The position numbers and the translations under genes are program-made. DNA of 9,150 bases from an uncultured Haloferula sp. (GTDB taxonomy: Bacteria > Verrucomicrobiota > Verrucomicrobiae > Verrucomicrobiales > Akkermansiaceae). Position 1 is the first letter of the stretch. Each line of letters starts with the position of its first letter. Shown here piece after piece: positions 1-5,933 of the stretch. Location of the stretch: NCBI GenBank assembly GCA_946481625.1, contig CAMLOZ010000102.1, positions 1 through 9,150 of the forward strand. Direction: 5' to 3'. Under the pieces are notes generated by a model that saw only the letters and a program-made list of their open reading frames with translations, was not told the DNA's origin and did not search any database.

Positions 1-123
1 CGCCGCGATGATGGTGCCGATCGTGACCGGAGATTTCGCGATCCGCTCCCAGCGGCGGGAACGAATCCGCTCGTCATCCACGGGGAAAGTGGGGGTGACG
101 GAAAAGAGAGTCGAGGTGTCCAT
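1..123 (-). CDS. Hypothetical protein, N-terminal 41 residues (runs off the left edge)
   Basis: The gene starts at an ATG at 123-121 and stays open to the window edge, giving 41 residues without a stop. The start is well supported by AGGAGG six bases upstream, the best ribosome binding site in the window. The visible N-terminus is polar and basic, with a RIRSRRWERIAKSP stretch. It then turns hydrophobic (VTIGTIIAA) exactly where the window ends. This looks like a short cytoplasmic tail followed by a first membrane segment, so a membrane protein is likely, but I do not recognise the family. It lies 95 bp downstream of the flavoprotein gene on the same strand. It could be read through from that gene or have its own promoter; no convincing promoter is visible in the gap. 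The reading frame on the other strand here (8-478) has no credible protein character. Confidence 0.72.
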   Translation of the reverse strand, partial: MDTSTLFSVTPTFPVDDERIRSRRWERIAKSPVTIGTIIAA

Positions 124-129
124 GAATGT

Positions 130-135
130 CCTCCT
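130..135 (-). promoter_or_regulatory. Strong Shine-Dalgarno site AGGAGG for the left-edge gene
   Basis: On the minus strand AGGAGG is followed by six bases (ACATTC) and then ATG. This is a near-ideal match to the anti-Shine-Dalgarno sequence and fixes the start of the truncated gene. The three large exported-protein genes in this window lack such a site. Confidence 0.75.
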
Positions 136-196
136 GCCCCGGATGTTAGAGGCTGCCGGCGGCGCGGACGACTACAAACGGGCCCACAGTTCGGAC

Positions 197-220
197 AAAC
201 TCCGGCCTAGGCCGAAACTC
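197..220. repeat. 12-bp perfect palindrome flanked by a 6-bp direct repeat
   Basis: CGGCCTAGGCCG at 203-214 is a perfect palindrome. It is bracketed on the plus strand by two copies of AAACTC (197-202 and 215-220). It sits 4 bp beyond the stop codon of the flavoprotein gene, overlapping its last bases through the outer repeat. It could form a small 3'-end hairpin, but there is no loop in the palindrome core and no good T-tract, so I do not call it a terminator. It could also be a protein-binding site. The arrangement is seen directly; its role is unknown. Confidence 0.4.
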
Positions 221-2957
221 ATGGCGAAAATGGCGTCTGCGAAACGGCGACACGGAAGAACCCCGCCGAGCCCGAAAGCTGCCCAAGCGAGAACCGCAGC
301 AACTCCAGCGGATCGCCGCCGGAAATTTCAACCGGTGCCGAGACAGGCTCCCAGCCGCCCAAGTCCAGGGATTCCTCCACCCGCAGGAAGAGTTGCCCGG
401 CGAGCGGATGGCGCTCGACCTCCAGCGTGCACACCGGTGCCGGACAAAGCTTCAGGCGCGGGGGGATTCCGGCCGTGAGCGGATCCCCGCCGGAGAAGAA
501 CTCCAGCAGGTTGTTCGTCCCGTCCTTGTCCGGATCGGCCTCTGGCCCCGACACCTCGGGATCCGCCAATTGCTCCGGCGAGAACCGCGAATGCCGCCAT
601 TGGTCGAAGGGCGCGTCGAGGATCGCCAGCGTCCCCGTGGTGAGTTCCCCCAAGCGGTACGCGGGATCCGCCTCAAGCGAGAGAGTGAGATCCTCGCTTC
701 CTTCCGCCAAGACATCCGCCAGAGGCACAACCTGAAGGGTGGCGCTGGCAACCCCCGCCGGTAGAACCAAGCTGCCTGTCAGCGGCACGAAATCCCGACC
801 GGCGAGCGCAGCACCGCCGAAGGTGTAGCGAACCGTCACCGGGTTCCCCAGCGGACCCGATCGCCGGATCGAAACGATCGCCGGCTTCGCGGTCCCGGCA
901 TGGGGTTCCGCAGCCTGCGCATCGGTGGCCCACAGATCGATTGTCGGTACATCGGCACCGTCGAGGAAACGGACGGCATCCGCGATCACATAGCCGTTCA
1001 CCCCGCTGTTGCGGATCGTCACGCTGCCTTCGGATGGCGAGAAGCCAGCGGCAAAGGTAAAGCTTCCCACTAGGAACCATTGGCTGCCGCTCACCTGCTG
1101 GTTGACCGTCACATTCTGAATCACACCGCCAGGGAGCCGGATTTCCACGGGCACGTTCGAGGCACGGTTCGCATGCGCGGTCCATCGGAGGAACACCTCG
1201 TACGTTCCGGCCCCCGGAAGGTCGGGCGTGAAGCGTGCGGAGCAGCTTCCATTCTTCACTCCGCCGTCGTGCAAGTAATCTCCGCCGTGGAAACCCGGCG
1301 TCGCGGATGATGCCGTCCACACACCGGCCAGCGAAACCCCCGTACTGTCCGCGTTGTCCACGATGATGCCGGCGGCTTCCTCACCTCCCGAATTCGAAAG
1401 CCGTTGACCGTCGGCCAACATCTGCGCCTTGAGCTTCGGGTAGAACACCGCTTGAACCGCCACGTCATCGTCGATCGCAAAAGCCGCGGCGGTCGCCGCC
1501 GACTGGCCGAGAATCATGAACACCGGTTCCATCCGGATGGACCCGAAAGCGATGTGCGTGGAAGACAGGCTCCAGGGTACTAGCAGGTTCCGGCATTCTC
1601 CGGCCTTCGGCACGATGGCACGATACGAGATCGGATAAGGCCCGGGCACGGCGCGCTGGATATCGCCCTCGTTCTTCACCATGCCGTTGGAGACGATGCG
1701 CTGGCAGTTGTGCGAATCCATGGTGTAGGCACCCATCCCGATCGAGTCCTCCGCCGTCACCGTGCCCATGCAGTTCTTCTCGGTCATCACGTAGTCGGAG
1801 ATCATGCGCCGCGCTTCGCGGATGTAGAGCTGGTGCGGCCAGTGCCCGTTGTCGAGGAACTCGTCCTTCGGCAGCCCCCACTGGCTCCACGCGCTGCGGA
1901 TCGTCTCCGGCACGCGCGGGTGATTCTGCACCGTCCAGACCAGCCCGCGCTGCCAGTTCTCATGCTCCTTCGCGATCCGGATGCGCGTCGCATGGTCGGC
2001 ATCGATCCATGAAGCCGTGGTCCCGCTGATGTAGTCGCAGGAAACCCCGGAGTCGTTGTTCGAATCGGTCTTTCCGTTCGGCACCGGCCGCGTCTTCCAG
2101 AAGCGGCTGGTCTGGCCAGCCTCGATCGCCCGGAAGAGGATCTCGTAGTCTGCCTCATCATATCCCTCGGGCTGCGGGATCATCACGCGGTTCGCCGCGA
2201 TGTTGGTCAGACACATCCGGTAGCAATACGCCTGGATCAAGGAGTCCGCGGAACCGTTCGGACCCGCAGGTGCCGCATTCACCCCGGGCAGCAAGCCGCT
2301 GGCCGGATTCCCCGGGACAATCCAAGGGCTGATGCCGTCGGGAAGCTGGTTGCCATGAGTGACCGTCTGAATCCCGTTGATCGTTTCGCCATACTGGGAA
2401 TTCGCCTCCCTCCCGCTGGTGTAGCTCACTCCCGCCTGTTTCATCAGGTCGCCCTCATAGGAGGCATCGATGAAGACCTTCGCTCGGAAGACATCGCCGG
2501 TTTGCGTGGCGATCTGGGTGATGCGGCCATCCGCCATCGACGTCGAAACAAGATGCCGGTTAAAATAAACCGGCACCTGCGCTTCCGCGGCCATCTCGTT
2601 GAAAACGGCCTCCGCCACTTTCGGCTCAAAGGTGAACTTGGCGGTGGAAAGGCCGTACTTGGCACCCACCCGGGTATAGAACTCCCGCGACATTCCCTGG
2701 ATGTAAGCATCGCCGTTGTTACCGACATCCGTGTCGCCCAGTCCGCCCGAACTCAGCCCGCCGAGATGACCGTTGATCACCACAAGCGACACGGTCTTGC
2801 CCATGCGCGCCGCCTGCACCGCGGCCGTCACCCCTCCCGCCGCTCCGCCATAAACGCAGATGTCGGTTTCCACGACCCTGCTGCCACGGGCGGATGTCGC
2901 CATTGCAAGGATAAGGACGGGAAGACGCAGAAGGGACAAAAGCTCGATGGGTTTCAT
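219..2957 (-). CDS. Exported FAD-dependent oxidoreductase with golvesin/Xly-type, Calx-beta and DPDxDG tail modules (912 aa)
   Basis: This is probably an extracytoplasmic flavoenzyme of the FAD_oxidored family; the substrate is unknown. Residues 1-25 form a Sec-type signal peptide (MKPIELLSLLRL, then a hydrophobic run ending ATSARG). The dinucleotide-binding fold follows at about 31-61, with VYGGAAGGVTAA in place of canonical GxGxxG. The catalytic region runs to about 515. It includes the SYEGDLM..AGV motif and a C-terminal FAD-contact block (GSIRMEPVFMILGQSAATAA) near 472-492, both typical of the family. Then come a golvesin/xanthan-lyase CBD-like module (about 530-665), a Calx-beta domain (672-780), and a tail with DPDKDGTNNLLEFF near 808-821, a likely calcium-binding repeat. 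I chose the start at 2957 because it begins the signal peptide directly; the frame stays open upstream to 3098, and an ATG at 2993 is an alternative. No clear ribosome binding site is seen. The gene is divergent from the histidine kinase gene. Confidence 0.88.
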   Translation of the reverse strand: MKPIELLSLLRLPVLILAMATSARGSRVVETDICVYGGAAGGVTAAVQAARMGKTVSLVVINGHLGGLSSGGLGDTDVGNNGDAYIQGMSREFYTRVGAKYGLSTAKFTFEPKVAEAVFNEMAAEAQVPVYFNRHLVSTSMADGRITQIATQTGDVFRAKVFIDASYEGDLMKQAGVSYTSGREANSQYGETINGIQTVTHGNQLPDGISPWIVPGNPASGLLPGVNAAPAGPNGSADSLIQAYCYRMCLTNIAANRVMIPQPEGYDEADYEILFRAIEAGQTSRFWKTRPVPNGKTDSNNDSGVSCDYISGTTASWIDADHATRIRIAKEHENWQRGLVWTVQNHPRVPETIRSAWSQWGLPKDEFLDNGHWPHQLYIREARRMISDYVMTEKNCMGTVTAEDSIGMGAYTMDSHNCQRIVSNGMVKNEGDIQRAVPGPYPISYRAIVPKAGECRNLLVPWSLSSTHIAFGSIRMEPVFMILGQSAATAAAFAIDDDVAVQAVFYPKLKAQMLADGQRLSNSGGEEAAGIIVDNADSTGVSLAGVWTASSATPGFHGGDYLHDGGVKNGSCSARFTPDLPGAGTYEVFLRWTAHANRASNVPVEIRLPGGVIQNVTVNQQVSGSQWFLVGSFTFAAGFSPSEGSVTIRNSGVNGYVIADAVRFLDGADVPTIDLWATDAQAAEPHAGTAKPAIVSIRRSGPLGNPVTVRYTFGGAALAGRDFVPLTGSLVLPAGVASATLQVVPLADVLAEGSEDLTLSLEADPAYRLGELTTGTLAILDAPFDQWRHSRFSPEQLADPEVSGPEADPDKDGTNNLLEFFSGGDPLTAGIPPRLKLCPAPVCTLEVERHPLAGQLFLRVEESLDLGGWEPVSAPVEISGGDPLELLRFSLGQLSGSAGFFRVAVSQTPFSP

Positions 2958-3044
2958 GACATGCCGGAACCGCGGCGCGCAGGCTTGGGACATGCGCGGA
3001 AAGCCGCAGGGCCCCGCAGTCTGGAGCCGGGGAGAAAGGCGCGA

Positions 3045-3057
3045 ATCCCACTTAGGA
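3045..3057 (-). promoter_or_regulatory. Shared upstream motif CCTAAGTGGGAT (copy 1)
   Basis: On the minus strand TCCTAAGTGGGAT lies about 90 bp upstream of the chosen flavoprotein start, or about 52 bp upstream of the alternative ATG at 2993. Nine bases (AAGTGGGAT) are identical to a site 46 bp upstream of the SGNH hydrolase gene. It may be a promoter element or regulator site common to the two large secreted proteins. With two copies only, chance is not excluded. Confidence 0.35.
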
Positions 3058-3078
3058 GGGAGTGGACGGGAATTTTTT

Positions 3079-3105
3079 CCGCGACTTGCAGGGACCATGT
3101 CGCGG
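3079..3105. promoter_or_regulatory. Inverted repeat CCGCGAC-N13-GTCGCGG, candidate operator
   Basis: Two perfect 7-bp half-sites, at 3079-3085 and 3099-3105, are separated by 13 bp in the divergent intergenic region. The centre-to-centre spacing is 20 bp, about two helical turns, which suits a dimeric DNA-binding protein. The right half-site abuts the candidate -10 box TATAGT at 3106, so a bound protein would overlap the kinase-gene promoter. Binding by the LuxR-type regulator encoded just downstream is a natural guess but is inference. Confidence 0.4.
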
Positions 3106-3111
3106 TATAGT
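3083..3111 (+). promoter_or_regulatory. Candidate promoter of the histidine kinase gene
   Basis: TATAGT at 3106-3111 differs from the sigma-70 -10 consensus TATAAT at one position. A -35 box is weak: GACTTG at 3083-3088 gives a 17-bp spacer, while the better-looking TTGCAG at 3086-3091 gives only 14. A weak -35 would fit an activator-dependent promoter, in keeping with the inverted repeat here. Transcription would start near 3118, leaving a leader of about 12 bases and no clear Shine-Dalgarno site before the ATG at 3131. Confidence 0.35.
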
Positions 3112-3130
3112 GGTAGCGGTTTTTTCCCTG

Positions 3131-5203
3131 ATGAGATTCTTCGCGATACTCCTGCTCTTGTTCATCCGGGTGGCCTCGCCGGCATCCGGCGAGCATCCCG
3201 CGAGGTCTCCCGTCCGCGAACTCCTCGCCACCGCCACGGCGGAAGGATTCACCGGCTCGCAGGTCACGGTGGAAGGCGTGGTGACTTGGGCGGATGCCGA
3301 CGCAGGCCGCTACTTCTTCCTTCAGGACGGCACCGGCGGCATCCGCGTGAATTATGCGGAGGGCTCCGGTCCTGCGACGGGAGATCAACTCCGGGTCACG
3401 GGTCTCCTGAGTTCCGGGCCCTTCGCGCCCGTCATCGAAAGCGAATCCTTCGAGCGACTCGGAAAGGGAAAGATGCCAAAGGCGATGTTCGGCTCCGGAG
3501 GCGGGCTGCTCAACGGCGCCTTCAACGGGGAATGGGTCGAAACCGACGGCTGGATCCGCACGGCGGAGATGGTGGACGGCGATACGATGGTGGCGGTTCT
3601 CGACTCCGGCGCCTCGCGGATCAGCTTCCGCGTCAGCAATGTCAAAAGGATCAAGCCGGACACGATCATCGCCGCCAAGGTCCGGGTGCGAGGCGTGGCC
3701 AGCCCGATCCGCTCGCGCGAAGCGACCGGCCAGCTTGTGGAAGTGCAGGTGCTCGTATCGCGCGAGGAGGAGATCTTCTGGGGGCAGCGCGAAAAGATCT
3801 CGCCCTGGGACCAGCCTCCAACGCCCCTGCGCACCGCCTTCCGCTATCGCCCCGGCCAGACGCGCGGCGATCGCCTGAAGGTGCGCGGCAAGCTCGTCTA
3901 TGTCTCCGGCGACACCGCCTGGCTGCATGATGGCGATGCCGGTCTGGCTCTGCGCGGCAGCGGGGTCTACGGCCTGAAGAGAGGCGACCGCGTGGAGGCA
4001 GTCGGCTTCCGCGACCTTCAGGATTTTCTGCCGGTGCTCTCGGATGTGATCGTCCGCCCCGATCCGGAGACGGAGATCGAACTTCACCCCAAGGAGCTTC
4101 CCGCGTGGGAACTCCAGAACGGCCTGCACCACGCGGACTACGTCGCGGTGTCGGGCACCTTGTTAGATCGGATCGAGACTCCGGCCGGAAGCGAACGACG
4201 TCAGCTCGTGCTCGCGCTGCAATCGCCGCGGGGCATGTTCACGGCGGAACTGGACACCTCCGGCTCAAGCCCTCCGCCGGAAGCGTGGGAGACCGGAAGC
4301 CTGCTGAAGGTGACCGGTATCTGCGCGGTTCAGACGGATCCGGCCGGCGATCCCGAGGGCTTCAAGTTGATCGTGCCGGATGTCGCCTCGATCACCGTTA
4401 TCAAAGCAGCACCCTTCTTCACGGTGAGGCGCATGCTGATCCTCCTCAGCCTCACGCTCGGCGTGCTGCTGACGGTGGCGATCATCGCCTTTCTCCTGGC
4501 ACGCCGGAACACCCGGCTGCGCACTGAAGTTCGCGAGCGCCAGGCGGTCGCGGCGGAACGCGGTCGCTTGGCAAGGGACCTGCACGACACGCTCGAGCAG
4601 GGTCTCACCGGCCTCCAATTGCAGATCCGCGGCATCGGGCTCTCCCTGAAGGATGCCCCCGAAATGCAGACCCGCCTCGACACGATGAGGGATCTGGTGA
4701 AACAATGCCGCACCGAGGTCCGGCAATCCATCTGGGATCTCCGTGCGGAAGCTTTGGAGGACTTCGACCTCGGCGATGCCCTCCAACGCATGGCCCAATC
4801 CTTGTTCCTAGGCTCCGGCACGCGGGTGGAGTTCCGCCAGCGCCGCGATGACCGGAAGATCCCCGGACTGATCGGCGACAACCTCCTGCGCATCGGCCAG
4901 GAGGCCATGACCAATGTCCTGAAACACGCGCGGGCCGGTGTCATCGAGATCGAATTGGTCACCACTGCCGACAGCGTGTTGCTCAGCGTGAGCGATGACG
5001 GCCGCGGCCTCTCGGCATGCTCCGCCGGAGAGGTGCGCCGCGGGCATTTCGGCCTGGTCGGCATGGAGGAACGCGCGGCTCGCCTCGGTGCCACCTTGGA
5101 TGTCGAGAACCGCCCCGGCGGAGGCACCACCGTAAAGGTGGAAGTCCCGCTGCAACCCGAAACCCCGGCTCCGGAGATTCATGAAACCCAACCGCACCTA
5201 TAA
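3131..5203 (+). CDS. Membrane sensor histidine kinase, NarX/DegS-like (HisKA_3), with a four-repeat OB-fold-like extracytoplasmic sensor (690 aa)
   Basis: This senses an unknown external signal and phosphorylates the regulator encoded next to it. Residues 1-20 form a signal peptide or first membrane segment (MRFFAILLLLF...). About 415 extracytoplasmic residues follow and read as four OB-fold-like repeats: about 44-110 (VTVEGVVT...YFFLQDGTGGIRV), 134-210, 247-310 (LKVRGKLVYVSGDTAWLHDGDAGLAL) and 335-425. A transmembrane helix lies at 435-457. The HisKA_3 dimerisation domain has its phospho-acceptor at His485 (RLARDLHDTLEQGL). The ATPase domain shows an N-box with E591/N595/H599, a G1 box (SDDGRG, 621-626) and a G2 box (GHFGLVGM, 639-646), so it looks catalytically complete. 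I chose the start at 3131 because it opens the signal sequence; the frame extends upstream to 3062, but that stretch is non-coding in character and covers the promoter. The last 23 bp overlap the regulator gene. Confidence 0.9.
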   Translation: MRFFAILLLLFIRVASPASGEHPARSPVRELLATATAEGFTGSQVTVEGVVTWADADAGRYFFLQDGTGGIRVNYAEGSGPATGDQLRVTGLLSSGPFAPVIESESFERLGKGKMPKAMFGSGGGLLNGAFNGEWVETDGWIRTAEMVDGDTMVAVLDSGASRISFRVSNVKRIKPDTIIAAKVRVRGVASPIRSREATGQLVEVQVLVSREEEIFWGQREKISPWDQPPTPLRTAFRYRPGQTRGDRLKVRGKLVYVSGDTAWLHDGDAGLALRGSGVYGLKRGDRVEAVGFRDLQDFLPVLSDVIVRPDPETEIELHPKELPAWELQNGLHHADYVAVSGTLLDRIETPAGSERRQLVLALQSPRGMFTAELDTSGSSPPPEAWETGSLLKVTGICAVQTDPAGDPEGFKLIVPDVASITVIKAAPFFTVRRMLILLSLTLGVLLTVAIIAFLLARRNTRLRTEVRERQAVAAERGRLARDLHDTLEQGLTGLQLQIRGIGLSLKDAPEMQTRLDTMRDLVKQCRTEVRQSIWDLRAEALEDFDLGDALQRMAQSLFLGSGTRVEFRQRRDDRKIPGLIGDNLLRIGQEAMTNVLKHARAGVIEIELVTTADSVLLSVSDDGRGLSACSAGEVRRGHFGLVGMEERAARLGATLDVENRPGGGTTVKVEVPLQPETPAPEIHETQPHL
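5173..5176 (+). promoter_or_regulatory. Shine-Dalgarno GGAG of the response regulator, inside the kinase gene
   Basis: GGAG lies four bases before the ATG at 5181, within the 3' end of the kinase coding sequence. It supports the chosen start and suggests translational coupling of the two genes. Confidence 0.55.
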
Positions 5204-5819
5204 GATCCTCGTCGTGGACGACCACTTCGTGGTCCGCGCCGGACTTCGGGATATCCTCAGCCACGAGCCCGACTTCATCGTCGCGGGCGAAGCCGCCAAC
5301 GGTCGTGAAGCCGTGACCGCCTACTCGCGCATCCTGCCCGATGTGACGGTCATGGACCTGCGGATGCCGGTCTGCGGCGGCCTCGAAGCCATCCGCCAGA
5401 TCCGGGAAAAACATCCCGCCGCCCGCATCCTGGTCCTGAGCAGCTATGAAGGCGACGAGGACATCCATGCCGCTCTAACAGCCGGCGCGATGGGCTACAT
5501 CCTGAAACACAGCTCCGACGACCAGATCACCCCCGCCATCCGCACGCTCCTTCAGGGCAAACGCTGGATTCCCCTGGAAGTGGCCGGCCATCTCGCCGCT
5601 CGCGAACGCGGCGAGATCCTCTCCGAACGCGAACGCGAGATCGTCCGCCTGCTCGTGCTGGGAGAAGCGAACAAACAGATCGGCGACACCCTGGGAATCA
5701 CCGAACTCACGGTGAAGTCCCACATGAAGAACATCCTCGCGAAGCTCAAGGTGCGCGACCGCACCGAAGCCGTCACCGTCGCTCTCCGCCGCGGCATCGT
5801 CCACCTCCCCGGGGAATAA
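5181..5819 (+). CDS. NarL/LuxR-family response regulator (212 aa)
   Basis: This is the cytoplasmic transcription factor that receives phosphate from the overlapping histidine kinase. The receiver domain (about 7-122) has the acidic pair D13/D14, the phospho-acceptor D59 (VTVMDLRMP), the switch residue S87 (ILVLSS) and the conserved K109 (GYILKH), so all expected active-site residues are present. A GerE/LuxR-type helix-turn-helix occupies about 146-206: LSEREREIVRLL, then GEANKQIGDTLGITELTVKSH, then the recognition-helix end NILAKLKV. The length is normal for the family. HisKA_3 kinases and NarL-type regulators are habitual partners, which fits this gene pair. The start at 5181 overlaps the end of the kinase gene by 23 bp and is preceded by GGAG. 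The target genes are not shown by the sequence; the flanking secreted-enzyme genes and its own operon are candidates. Confidence 0.95.
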   Translation: MKPNRTYKILVVDDHFVVRAGLRDILSHEPDFIVAGEAANGREAVTAYSRILPDVTVMDLRMPVCGGLEAIRQIREKHPAARILVLSSYEGDEDIHAALTAGAMGYILKHSSDDQITPAIRTLLQGKRWIPLEVAGHLAARERGEILSEREREIVRLLVLGEANKQIGDTLGITELTVKSHMKNILAKLKVRDRTEAVTVALRRGIVHLPGE

Positions 5820-5883
5820 GGCAGGGATTTCTCTCCGAGAAGTCCGGCTGAGGCGATCCTTCTGCACCCTTAAAAACGAGTCC

Positions 5884-5909
5884 GGACGCCCTCAGAAGGG
5901 CGCCCGTCC
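5884..5909. terminator. Convergent-gap hairpin, likely bidirectional terminator
   Basis: CGCCCT at 5887-5892 pairs with AGGGCG at 5897-5902 across a four-base loop. Outer bases GGAC and GTCC can extend the stem with a bulge. On the plus strand a pyrimidine-rich CCTTTTCTTC (5917-5926) follows. On the minus strand TTTTT (complement of 5873-5877) follows about seven bases after the extended stem. The hairpin sits in the 114-bp gap between the 3' ends of the regulator and SGNH genes, so it could stop transcription from both sides. The T-tracts are not immediately adjacent to the stem, which lowers confidence. Confidence 0.5.
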
Positions 5910-5933
5910 TCCCCAACCTTTTCTTCATCCCGA

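Noticed and set aside
203..214. Intrinsic terminator for the flavoprotein gene
   Set aside because: The palindrome leaves almost no loop when folded and is not followed by a T-tract on the minus strand, so it is listed only as a repeat.
8..478. 156-codon plus-strand frame at the left edge
   Set aside because: It crosses the end of the flavoprotein gene and the start of the left-edge gene on the opposite strand, with low-complexity Arg/Pro/Ala content. The minus-strand gene at 1-123 has an excellent ribosome binding site.
3092..3126. tRNA-like look of the GGTATAGTGGTAGCGG stretch
   Set aside because: No acceptor stem, anticodon arm or T-loop can be folded around it; the TATAGT is better read as a -10 box.
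3062..3130. N-terminal extension of the histidine kinase to an upstream ATG
   Set aside because: The added 23 residues would place a polar stretch before the signal segment and cover the candidate -10 box. The ATG at 3131 starts directly at the hydrophobic leader.
2860..3930. 356-codon plus-strand frame across the divergent region and kinase 5' end
   Set aside because: It is very rich in Arg and Gly with no domain, and it overlaps both the flavoprotein and kinase genes in other frames.
2954..4132. 392-codon open frame antisense to the histidine kinase gene
   Set aside because: It mirrors the GC-rich kinase gene in another frame, with no recognisable domain and a composition rich in Arg, Ala, His and Asp. 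The plus-strand kinase in the same place has all its expected motifs.
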